This document shows, one piece after another, positions 44,718-54,014 of a DNA stretch of 64,000 nt (its first letter is position 1; every line of letters starts with the position of its first letter). The position numbers were made by a program, and so were the translations under genes. Where the stretch lies: NCBI GenBank assembly GCA_013813715.1, contig JACCRF010000169.1, forward strand, positions 1 to 64,000, given 5' to 3'. Below the pieces are notes generated by a model that was not told where the DNA came from, did no database searches, and saw nothing but the letters and a program-made list of their open reading frames with translations. The stretch is from Gemmatimonadaceae bacterium. Its GTDB lineage: Bacteria; Gemmatimonadota; Gemmatimonadetes; Gemmatimonadales; Gemmatimonadaceae.

Positions 44718-44904
44718 TTGGGCCTCCTTTGCTGGAGAGACTATACTCGGGAATAAAATACTGCCGCCTCCTGAGGCACCCCGCAATTCCGCCGTCAGAT
44801 TCCAGCTCTCCCAGAAGCCCCTCGTGCGCGCGATCGACCTCGAAGCGCCTCCCGCTTCTTCTCCTACCGCAATAACATAGAGCCAGCCCCCACTAAGAGC
44901 CTCC
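44718..44904. other. Divergent intergenic region before the amidohydrolase
   Basis: This 187-base gap includes AGACTATACTCGGGAATAAAATACTG, an AT-richer patch that may carry promoters for either side. No gene was seen in it once the GTG start of the small barrel protein is used. Confidence 0.4.
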
Positions 44905-46716
44905 ATGAACCATACAGCCTCGCGCACAGCTCTTCTCGTGCCTTTGATTTTCGGATGTCATGCAGCTCCTTCCAGCACCGCCGTTTCCTCTGTCACAGTA
45001 GGCAAGCCTGCTGAAGACGCCCGAAGCGATACAGCCCAGGCCCGCCGCGTCTTTGAGGCGAACATCGACGCCATACACAAGCGAGATCGCGCCCGCTACC
45101 TCTCCTATTACCTCCAGACCGATCAACTGGCGCGGAACGGACCCAGCGGCCTCGACCTCGGCTTCGCCGACTGGCCCGCGCGAAGAGACAGCACCTGGCC
45201 CGACACGCTCGTCGCACGCGACCTCCGCCTCGTGCCCGTCGCGCCAGGAATGGTGTACGGCACGTACCACTACCGCGTCACGCAAGCGGGTGCGACAAGC
45301 GAAGGCATCTCCGAACGCGTATTCGTCAGGACACCTGCGGGTTTCAAGATCGCGGTCAGCACCGCGTTCGGATTGCCTGAGGGAGCGGCGCCGCCGCCGG
45401 TAACGCTCCTGGGAGGAACACTCATCAATCCCGGTGCGGCAGCCGTGTCGAACGCGTCGATCGTCGTACGCGACGGACGCATCGCCTGCGCCGGCACGCG
45501 CGCAGAATGCGTTCCACCTCCGGGCGCGGAGAGAGTAGACGTATCGGGAAAGTTCATCACCCCCGGTCTGATCGACGCGCACGTGCACTACTCGCAGACG
45601 GGCTGGGTCGACGCCCGGCCCGACGCGGTGGATCTGCGCGCCGAGCATCCATACGACTCCGTTATCGCGGCACTTCAGCGCAACCCGGCCCCCTTCGATC
45701 GCGCCTGGCTCTGCTCCGGCGTCACTGCCGTCTTCGACGTGGGAGGCTTCGCGTTTACGATCCCGATGGCTCGTGCTCACGAGCGATCGCTGACAGCGCC
45801 CAGAATGGCCGCCGCCGGCCCGCTCCTCTCGAGCCGCGCGCATTGGCTGAACCTGCCGTTTCTCCAGCAGTTCATTGCGATGACCGGTGACTCGATCGTT
45901 CGCGCCACCGTAAGCGGTCTCGACCAGATGGGCGCCGGTGCGCTCAAGGTCTGGTATCTCCAACTGCCGGATTCACTGCAACCTCAGGCTCGCGAGATGC
46001 TAATGGCTGCTGGCGACGCCGCCCGGCGCGCCGGTCTGCCGCTGATCGTACACGCCACCCAGCTCCCGCGTGCGAAGGAGGCCCTCACGGCAGGTGCGCG
46101 TATCCTCGTGCATAGCGTGGACACTGGCCAGATCGACGACGCGTTCATCACGGCTGCCCGCCGAAACGGTACGATCGTCATCCCCACTCTCACCGTTCGC
46201 GAAGGATACGCCGACGTGGCGCTCGGTCGCTCACCCGCAGCCCGATACCCTCTCGAATGTGTGGACGCAATTACACGATCGAAGCTCGAGCGCGTAATCC
46301 CTGAGGCTCGTCGCACACGCCTGCTGACAGTTGCACGCGGCGGTGTCTGGGATCGACAGCGGCCAACCATGGAACTGAACCTCCGAAAGCTTCATGAGGC
46401 CGGCATTCCCATCGCAATGGGCACCGACGCGGGCAACCCCGGCACCGCACACGGCCCGAGCGTCTATCGCGAGATGGAGGCAATGCAGGCCGCGGGCATG
46501 ACCGCCCGCGAGGTCCTTCGCTCGGCGACTCTGATCGCCGCTCGCGCGATGGGACGAGACGCCGACATCGGTTCCCTCGAGCGCGGCAAGCACGCGGACC
46601 TCGTCGTGTTTGACGCCGACCCGAGCGCCGACATCGCCAACGCTCGCCGGGTGCGCATGGTCATGCGCGGAGGCGCGCTCTACGGCCGCGCGGAGCTCCT
46701 GCCAATGGCCAGATGA
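44905..46716 (+). CDS. Secreted amidohydrolase with N-terminal SnoaL/DUF4440-like domain
   Basis: This 603-residue protein has a short signal (LLVPLIFGCHAAPS). An N-terminal NTF2-type domain follows (QARRVFEANIDAIHKRDRARYLSYYLQ, GMVYGTYHYRVTQ). Then comes an imidazolonepropionase/prolidase-like amidohydrolase: FITPGLIDAHVHYS (metal His pair), GALKVWYLQL (bridging Lys), LIVHATQ, RILVHSVD, and PIAMGTDAGNPGTAHGPS (metal Asp). The C-terminal SLERGKHADLVVFDADP is standard. It would hydrolyse an amide, ester or ring bond of an exported substrate that is not identified. The two-domain arrangement is less common than the amidohydrolase alone. Confidence 0.92.
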   Translation: MNHTASRTALLVPLIFGCHAAPSSTAVSSVTVGKPAEDARSDTAQARRVFEANIDAIHKRDRARYLSYYLQTDQLARNGPSGLDLGFADWPARRDSTWPDTLVARDLRLVPVAPGMVYGTYHYRVTQAGATSEGISERVFVRTPAGFKIAVSTAFGLPEGAAPPPVTLLGGTLINPGAAAVSNASIVVRDGRIACAGTRAECVPPPGAERVDVSGKFITPGLIDAHVHYSQTGWVDARPDAVDLRAEHPYDSVIAALQRNPAPFDRAWLCSGVTAVFDVGGFAFTIPMARAHERSLTAPRMAAAGPLLSSRAHWLNLPFLQQFIAMTGDSIVRATVSGLDQMGAGALKVWYLQLPDSLQPQAREMLMAAGDAARRAGLPLIVHATQLPRAKEALTAGARILVHSVDTGQIDDAFITAARRNGTIVIPTLTVREGYADVALGRSPAARYPLECVDAITRSKLERVIPEARRTRLLTVARGGVWDRQRPTMELNLRKLHEAGIPIAMGTDAGNPGTAHGPSVYREMEAMQAAGMTAREVLRSATLIAARAMGRDADIGSLERGKHADLVVFDADPSADIANARRVRMVMRGGALYGRAELLPMAR

Positions 46717-46756
46717 CCGGTTGTCACAATGGTCACAGAACTGCCTGATGCAATCC

Positions 46757-46785
46757 CGTATTAGTATTAATAGGATACTAATACG
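46757..46785. promoter_or_regulatory. Perfect AT-rich inverted repeat between convergent genes
   Basis: CGTATTAGTAT (46757-46767) and ATACTAATACG (46775-46785) are exact reverse complements with a seven-base spacer, TAATAGG. The site lies between the convergent amidohydrolase and DUF4342 stops. The arms are AT-rich, unlike a GC-rich terminator stem. The core CGTATTAG also occurs in the repeats in front of the lacI-type gene (60806-60813). It could be a terminator or a regulator-binding site. Confidence 0.6.
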
Positions 46786-46794
46786 CTGGTCGCC

Positions 46795-47031
46795 TCAGAC
46801 CTCCTTCTCCACCACCAGCGTGTAGTCGGCCGCAAGAGCCGCAATTGCCCCGATCGCAGCCCACACCGGAAGCAGCGCCACTCCCACCACACCAATCGTC
46901 AGCGGGATTTCGAGGAGGGATTTCCCCTTTGCGTTCTTGATCGTGATCCGGCGGATGTTGCCCTGTCGAACGATCTCCTTCACACGGCCCAGCAGATTCT
47001 TCCCGGACACTTTATGCTCTTCGGTCTGCAT
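46795..47031 (-). CDS. DUF4342-family small membrane protein
   Basis: I use ATG 47031, eight residues inside the track start, because GAGGA precedes it. The protein reads MQTEEHKVSGKNLLGRVKEIVRQGNIRRI, then IKNAKGKSLLEIPLTIGVVG and a hydrophobic segment GVALLPVWAAIGAIAALAADYTLVVEKE. This is the DUF4342 pattern, a short basic region and a membrane-associated helix. The function is unknown. Genes of this family occur singly, as here. Confidence 0.88.
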   Translation of the reverse strand: MQTEEHKVSGKNLLGRVKEIVRQGNIRRITIKNAKGKSLLEIPLTIGVVGVALLPVWAAIGAIAALAADYTLVVEKEV

Positions 47032-47148
47032 TGTCTTCCTCGGCAGTGATTCCACCTGTGCTCCCGCCCGCGGCTGCGAGCCCTGATGGTTATTCCCTAC
47101 GGAAACCCTGATCCCTGCGTTTCCTTCGATTTATTCGCATCATTCTGT

Positions 47149-48429
47149 ATGAGCCTCTCCAAGCTATGCCTCGCCCTCCTGACTTCAACCGCGGTGCCCT
47201 TCGCCGCATCGTCGCAGCAAACCAGGTCGGACTTTGCTGCCGCGGTAGACAGGATCTTCGCCCGCTTCTCAACGCAGAATTCTCCGGGCTGCGCCGTGGG
47301 AGTGAGTCGTAACGGTTCCACCATCGTCACGCGGGCCTACGGCTCCGCTAACCTCGAGTACGGGATCCCCAATACTACCGAGACAATCTTCGAATCGAGG
47401 TCGGTGGCGAAGCAGTTCACCGCAGCCGCGATCATTCTGCTAGCCCAGCAGGGAAAATTGTCGCTCGACGATCCAATCAGAAAGCTCCTTCCCGAGCTGC
47501 CGGAATACGCATCGCGTGTCACCATCCGACACATGCTCAATCACACGAGCGGGCTTCGCGACTGGGGCACCGTAGCCTCAGCGGGCGGGTGGCCCAGGGG
47601 ACTGCGATCTCACACGATGGCACACGCGCTCGGTATCTCGAGACGCCAGAAAGCGCTCAATTATCCGCCCGGCACAGAGTATCTCTACAGCAACACCAAC
47701 TTCACTCTTGCGGCACTGATCGCCGAGCGTGTGAGTGGAATGTCGTTCGCGGAGTTTATGCGGACGCGGTTCTTCGTTCCCCTCGGCATGAAGAACAGTC
47801 GCTGGCGGGACGATTTCACCCGGGTGGTCAGAGGCCGGGCAACCGCTTACTCGGTGGCTGTGGACGGACCGCACATCGACATGCCCAACGAGAACGTCAT
47901 CGGGCATGCTGGTCTTCTCACTACCATCGCCGATCTTCTCATCTGGAATGAGAACTTCACCAATCCCAAAGTCGGAGGTCGGGCGTTCGTCGACGAGATG
48001 GAGCGGCGAGGCCGGCTGCTTAACGGAAGGGAAATCGACTACTCGGCGGGTCTCGACGTCAGCAGATATCGAGGCGTGCCGCGGATCTATCACACTGGCT
48101 CCACTGCCGGCTATCGCGCGTTCCTCGCACGCTATCCTGAGCAACGGCTTTCAATCGCGATTCTCTGCAATGCAGGCAACGCGGGTCCGGAACCGCTTGG
48201 CAATCAGGTCGCAGACGTGTTCCTGGGCGGCGCCCTTGCCACTCCGGCATCTGTTGACAGTGTAACCGGTATCACGCTATCCGATGAGGAGATGACCACG
48301 GTCGCCGGGATGTACCGGAACGTGCGCACGGCTGAACCGCTCCGCCTTGCGGCCCGCGGAAGTAGCCGCGTGAATGGGCTGACGATGTCGCTCGGACGAG
48401 TCCGCGCACTGCATTTCGAGCGGAATTAG
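47149..48429 (+). CDS. Serine hydrolase of the class C beta-lactamase fold (C-terminally shortened)
   Basis: I use ATG 47149, which begins a signal peptide (CLALLTSTAVPFAASSQ). The catalytic motifs are Ser-x-x-Lys in RSVAKQFTAAAIIL, Tyr-x-Asn in YLYSNTNFTLAALIAERV, and HTG in IYHTGSTAGYRAFL. After the hydrolase domain it keeps only the first part of a C-terminal beta domain (LSDEEMTTVAGMYRNVRTAEPLRLAA) and stops at ALHFERN; related proteins usually run on through a lipocalin-like domain. The start of the next gene follows within 12 bases. It is probably periplasmic; the substrate is unknown. Confidence 0.88.
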   Translation: MSLSKLCLALLTSTAVPFAASSQQTRSDFAAAVDRIFARFSTQNSPGCAVGVSRNGSTIVTRAYGSANLEYGIPNTTETIFESRSVAKQFTAAAIILLAQQGKLSLDDPIRKLLPELPEYASRVTIRHMLNHTSGLRDWGTVASAGGWPRGLRSHTMAHALGISRRQKALNYPPGTEYLYSNTNFTLAALIAERVSGMSFAEFMRTRFFVPLGMKNSRWRDDFTRVVRGRATAYSVAVDGPHIDMPNENVIGHAGLLTTIADLLIWNENFTNPKVGGRAFVDEMERRGRLLNGREIDYSAGLDVSRYRGVPRIYHTGSTAGYRAFLARYPEQRLSIAILCNAGNAGPEPLGNQVADVFLGGALATPASVDSVTGITLSDEEMTTVAGMYRNVRTAEPLRLAARGSSRVNGLTMSLGRVRALHFERN

Positions 48430-48440
48430 GGCCGCCGCTA

Positions 48441-49231
48441 GTGCCTGTCCAACGAGTCGGGGACCTGAATGTCTACTACGAGATCGCCGGCGACGGCGAG
48501 CCGCTTCTTCTCATCCACGGACTTGGCTCGTGCACCGAGGACTGGGAAGCACAGGTCTCCGAGCTCGCGCGCAGTTTTCGCGTAATCACGTACGACGTGC
48601 GCGGTCATGGCAGAACCGGCAAGCCGCCGGGCCCATACAGCGTCGTCCAGTTCGCGGCGGACTCAGCCGGTCTCCTGGAAGCGCTTGGCATTGGCCCCGT
48701 TCACGTCGTGGGACTCTCAATGGGTGGCATGATCGCTTTTCAGATGATGGCCGACTATCCGGACATCGTGCGCAGTGCGATCATCGCCAACAGCGGGCCT
48801 GCACTCGTTCCGCAGAACAACGCGCAGCGCAGAATGCTTTCGCAACGCAAGCTTCTCGTACGGCTGCTCGGCATGCGCCGGTGGGGCGCGATACTGGCGA
48901 AGCGGCTCTTTCCGCTTCCCGGACATGCTGCTCTTCGGAACACTTTCACCCTCCGAATGAGCCGAAACAACAAGCGCGCGTACCTCGACACGCAGAACGC
49001 GTTAATCGGCTGGAGTGTCCTCGATCGTATCGCTGCGATGCATCATCCGACGCTGGTGATTGCTGCTGATCAGGACTACACACCGGTCGCTGTGAAGGAA
49101 GCCTACGCTGCGAAAATGTCCAACGCCCGCGTGATCGTCATCCCGAACGCCCGGCATGCCGTCCCGATGGAGCGGCCCGAAGAATTCAATCGGATCGTGC
49201 TCGATTTCCTGACAGCCCAGCCGAGCACCGC

Positions 49232-49235
<4 letters not shown>
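48441..49235 (+). CDS. Alpha/beta hydrolase (3-oxoadipate enol-lactonase-like)
   Basis: This 264-residue cytoplasmic hydrolase has LLIHGLGSCTEDWEAQ (oxyanion region), VVGLSMGGMIAFQMM with the nucleophile Ser, PTLVIAADQDYTPV carrying the acid Asp, and VIPNARHAVPMERPEEFN with the catalytic His. It resembles PcaD and related C-C or ester hydrolases; the substrate is not determined. The start is a GTG and the gene overlaps the following ligase by four bases (GTGA), so the two form an operon. One could open a lactone or ester and the other activate the acid. Confidence 0.88.
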
Positions 49236-50770
<1,535 letters not shown>

Positions 50771-50776
50771 GGCCCG

Positions 50777-51391
50777 CTACTCCCAGCGGACGTCCCACTC
50801 GCAGAACGCATCTCCCTCGACAGCGCAACGCACGTGGCGCACCCGCGCGCCTTTCCCGCCTGAGAGGGTAAGCGCGCGCTCGAGTCCACCCGTCTGTCGT
50901 CTGCAGAACAGCTGATCGCGCTCGTCGCTCTCGAGGCCGATCAGCCGCAACGTGGCGCGGTTATTGTGCTGCTCAACGACAACCATGTCTCCGCCGCGAT
51001 AGTAAAGTCTGAACAGCGAAACCTGTTGCGTCAGGAACTCCGCGGGCGTCGTCTTGCGAAGAATTCCGCCATAGGACTGGACGCCGCGAAGCTCGATCGA
51101 GAATGCACCTGCGCGCTCCACCCAACCCGGATCTCTTTCGCCGATCTCCGCCTGCACCGCGCGCCAGAGACGCGACGGGAGGGCCAGCGGCACTTCGTCC
51201 GTCGCAACGACAGCCGCGATCTGCGTTCTGTCGTCGCTGGACAGACCAGCGAGCACCCGCTGGGCGGCAGCAGCCCCAATCTCGGCGGAAAGAAATTCGA
51301 GCGTCGCCATCACTGTGGAGCCACGAGCCACCGGCGATGCCTTTTCCCCCTTCTCCTGCATTTTTCTTTTGTCTGCCTTGACCGCCATCAC
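50777..51391 (-). CDS. V4R / TIGR02265-like sensory-domain protein, uncharacterised
   Basis: This 204-residue protein has TVMATLEFLSAEIGAAAAQRVLAGL, then RLWRAVQAEIGERDPGWVERAGAF and a C-terminal segment RVRHVRCAVEGDAFCEWDVRWE. The final Cys...Gly...Cys-x-Trp...Trp pattern recalls 4-vinyl-reductase (V4R) and related small-molecule-binding domains found in myxobacterial-type TIGR02265 proteins. The match is by eye and loose. It overlaps the upstream ligase stop as GTGA and is the last gene of the LacI operon, so it may sense or carry the pathway's lipid-like product. Confidence 0.6.
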   Translation of the reverse strand: MMAVKADKRKMQEKGEKASPVARGSTVMATLEFLSAEIGAAAAQRVLAGLSSDDRTQIAAVVATDEVPLALPSRLWRAVQAEIGERDPGWVERAGAFSIELRGVQSYGGILRKTTPAEFLTQQVSLFRLYYRGGDMVVVEQHNNRATLRLIGLESDERDQLFCRRQTGGLERALTLSGGKGARVRHVRCAVEGDAFCEWDVRWE

Positions 51392-52935
51392 CTCATCTCC
51401 GCGAGCGCCCGCCGGTCTGGTTTTCCCGAACCGAGCCGAGGCATATCGGTTAACACAACCACTGATTTTGGAACCTTGTACCGTCCCAGCCGCGCGCGCG
51501 CATGCGCAAGCACCTCTTCATTGGAGACCGTCGCATCCCTGCGCGGAACCACGAAGGCACGTCCTACTTCTCCCCACAGTGAATCTGCAACCCCCACAAC
51601 CACTACCTCTGCGACGCCCGGACAGTCCGTGAGCGCGGCTTCGACCTCGCCCGGAAACACATTCTCTCCTCCCGAGATGAACATCTCCTTCCGCCGGCCG
51701 CAGATTCGGTAGGAACCCGATTCATCCTGCACTGCGAGATCGCCAGTCTTGAGCCAGCCGTCGCGCGTCATTACTTCCGCCGTCAATTCGGGCGCATTCA
51801 GATATCCGCTGAATACCTGTGGCCCACGCAGCAACAACTCGCCCGGCTGGCCGTCGCCTGCCCCTGTCCTGCCGGTCTCTGCACCTCTGAGTGCGCCAGC
51901 CTCAGCCTCTCTTGTTTCCGCGAGTCGCATCTCTAGAAATGGAACCGGACGCCCGACGCTTCCCGGCCGCTCGGCGGCTTCCTTCCCAGAGATCGCGAAG
52001 CAATTGGGCCCGCACTCGGTGAGACCGTATCCCTCGCGCAGCTCGTATCCCGCGCTTCTCACCTTTGCGGCCAACGGGGGAGGACACGGGGCTCCGCCCG
52101 AAATCAACCATCGCAGCGACGGGATCTTCCGCCCCCAATCCGGAGACTCGGCGAGCATCATTAGCTGAGTGGGCACTGTCAGTGCGACCGTGCACTTCGC
52201 ATCGGCGAGCTCACCGAGAAACGTCGCTGTGTCGAACTGATCCATCACCACCACCGATCCGCCGCGGAGCCACAGAGGCGTCGCGAACACATGCCATCCA
52301 CCGGTGTGAAAGAAAGGAGTCGTGATCGGCGCGACATCGCTCGAGCCCAGCTCCCAGGCAATTGTGGTCGCGATCGCGTTATAGAGAAGCTGTCGGTGCG
52401 GAAGCACCGCACCCTTCGGTCTTCCGGTGCTGCCCGATGTATAAATCACCATCGCGGCGTCTTCGCCGTCCACCCGTGCGCAGGGCGACGTGAAGCCTGA
52501 CGGTGCACCTTCGAGCATCCCGATTGCATCGTCCTCGACGTCGAGCCATCGGAGTGACACGCCTGCCGCTCTCTCTGCTTCTTCGGCGAGCGCGCGGAAC
52601 GTCCCCTCGCCGATCACGAGAGCGGGTGTGGCGTCAGCGAGAATTACACCAAGCTCCTTCGCGGAAAGACGCCAGTTGAGCGGCACCAGTGCCACACCGA
52701 GTCTCACGCACGCAAAGAACAACTCGGCGAATTCTCTCCGGTTGCCCATCAGTAAGGCCAGCCGATCACCGCGCCGAATTCCGATCTGCCGATCGAGGAC
52801 GTCCAGCCATCTGTCGCTTCGTCGATCCAGGTCGGCGTACGTCAGGCGATCATCCGCATTCCTGTCGACAAGAGCGATCCGTTCCGGAGAGAATCGCCGC
52901 CACCAGCGAATCGGATCTCCGTAACCGGGGCTCAT
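51388..52935 (-). CDS. AMP-dependent acyl-CoA synthetase
   Basis: This is a 515-residue ligase with MVIYTSGSTGRPKGAVLPH, GYGLTECGPNCFAIS, the hinge YRICGRRKEMFISGGENVFPGEVE and a C-terminal lysine in MPRLGSGKPDRRAL. The family activates fatty or aromatic acids to CoA esters. It overlaps the esterase upstream by four bases (ATGA) and the V4R-like gene downstream by four (GTGA). It probably activates the acids released by the esterase, so hydrolysis and CoA loading would follow in one transcript. Chain-length preference cannot be read. Confidence 0.92.
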   Translation of the reverse strand: MSPGYGDPIRWWRRFSPERIALVDRNADDRLTYADLDRRSDRWLDVLDRQIGIRRGDRLALLMGNRREFAELFFACVRLGVALVPLNWRLSAKELGVILADATPALVIGEGTFRALAEEAERAAGVSLRWLDVEDDAIGMLEGAPSGFTSPCARVDGEDAAMVIYTSGSTGRPKGAVLPHRQLLYNAIATTIAWELGSSDVAPITTPFFHTGGWHVFATPLWLRGGSVVVMDQFDTATFLGELADAKCTVALTVPTQLMMLAESPDWGRKIPSLRWLISGGAPCPPPLAAKVRSAGYELREGYGLTECGPNCFAISGKEAAERPGSVGRPVPFLEMRLAETREAEAGALRGAETGRTGAGDGQPGELLLRGPQVFSGYLNAPELTAEVMTRDGWLKTGDLAVQDESGSYRICGRRKEMFISGGENVFPGEVEAALTDCPGVAEVVVVGVADSLWGEVGRAFVVPRRDATVSNEEVLAHARARLGRYKVPKSVVVLTDMPRLGSGKPDRRALAEMR

Positions 52936-54014
52936 CGCCCGCTGTTCTCCGTGCTCTTGAAGAAACTGACTATCGCACTGCTGACGTCGGGCCCCCGCTC
53001 GTCGGTGAAGGTGCCTTCCTTCGATCCCCCTGACCAGGCGTGGCCGAGCCCCTGGATCATCCAGAGATCTACCATAGGCGGTCCATTGGCCGCGCTGTAC
53101 ACAGAGCGCACCACAGAATACGCCGGTGGGCCTCCAACCTTCGCGCTTAACCCCGTCTTCTCCTCATTCCGCTTCTGTTTCGTCTTCGGTTCCTTGTTTG
53201 GCTTCCCTTCTTTCACTGCTTCCGCCTTCGCCGTACCGAGGCCGTTGGCACTGGCCCATTGAGCGGCGAGCAGTGGCCCGTTCGCTTGATTTACTGACGC
53301 GTCTACCGTTCCCTGTACAATGAGTACCGACATTACTCGCTTCCGATCGCCCATTGCCGTCGTAACCGTAGACCCTAGTGCGTCCGCAGCTCCGCCGGGT
53401 GTGCGCATCGCGCCGAGCGCCTGCGACACATCGGTCGCGAGCCCATATGCAATTCCGGAGTGGAGTGCGAGCGCACGGTAGATGTCCGGATACGTGGCCC
53501 CGAGAATTGCTCCCATCGCCGCGCCTGCTGAGAGGCCCGCGAGATACACGCGATTCGGATCCACTTCGTTCTCGCGCATGACTCGCTGCGTCATGCCGGC
53601 GATAATCCCTGGCTCTCCCTTGCCTCTCTGCTGGTGAGACTTGTCGTACCACGTCCAGCACTTGAGCGGCTGCGCGGACGCCGGCTGCTCGGGATAAAGC
53701 ACCAGAAAACCATCGCGCCTGGCGAGCTCGTTCATTCGCGTACCGCGTGCGATGTCATCCGGGTCCTGCGTGCATCCATGAAGCATCACGATCAGACGCG
53801 TTCCTTTGGTTCCATCGCGCCGGGTTGGTACGTAGAGCTTGTACCGACGGCTTCCCTCGGGACCGTCGTAGGTGCCCCAGGCGAAGCTTCCCCCATCAGC
53901 CGAACTCGTATCGGCTGAAGGGGAAAGGTCACTCGCCTGCGGTCTGCCCCCGCCAACTGAGCCCCCCGGTGACAAAGGCGCGACCGTGAGCGCAGCCAGA
54001 AGGATCAGATCCAT
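52932..54014 (-). CDS. Secreted PHB-depolymerase-family esterase
   Basis: I move the start from 54185 to ATG 54014, which shares one base with the TonB-receptor stop (TGATG) and begins a signal peptide (MDLILLAALTVAPLSPGGSV). The LpqC/PHB-depolymerase domain follows: RLIVMLHGCTQDPDDIARGT (oxyanion region), GFLVLYPEQPASAQPLKCWTWY, the nucleophile Ser in VYLAGLSAGAAMGAIL, and a late His in IQGLGHAWSGG. Relatives cleave polyhydroxyalkanoate oligomers or feruloyl/acetyl esters. A Lys/Glu-rich insert (KEGKPNKEPKTKQKRNEEKT) near residue 270 is unusual. It lies between the receptor and a CoA ligase. Confidence 0.88.
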   Translation of the reverse strand: MDLILLAALTVAPLSPGGSVGGGRPQASDLSPSADTSSADGGSFAWGTYDGPEGSRRYKLYVPTRRDGTKGTRLIVMLHGCTQDPDDIARGTRMNELARRDGFLVLYPEQPASAQPLKCWTWYDKSHQQRGKGEPGIIAGMTQRVMRENEVDPNRVYLAGLSAGAAMGAILGATYPDIYRALALHSGIAYGLATDVSQALGAMRTPGGAADALGSTVTTAMGDRKRVMSVLIVQGTVDASVNQANGPLLAAQWASANGLGTAKAEAVKEGKPNKEPKTKQKRNEEKTGLSAKVGGPPAYSVVRSVYSAANGPPMVDLWMIQGLGHAWSGGSKEGTFTDERGPDVSSAIVSFFKSTENSGR

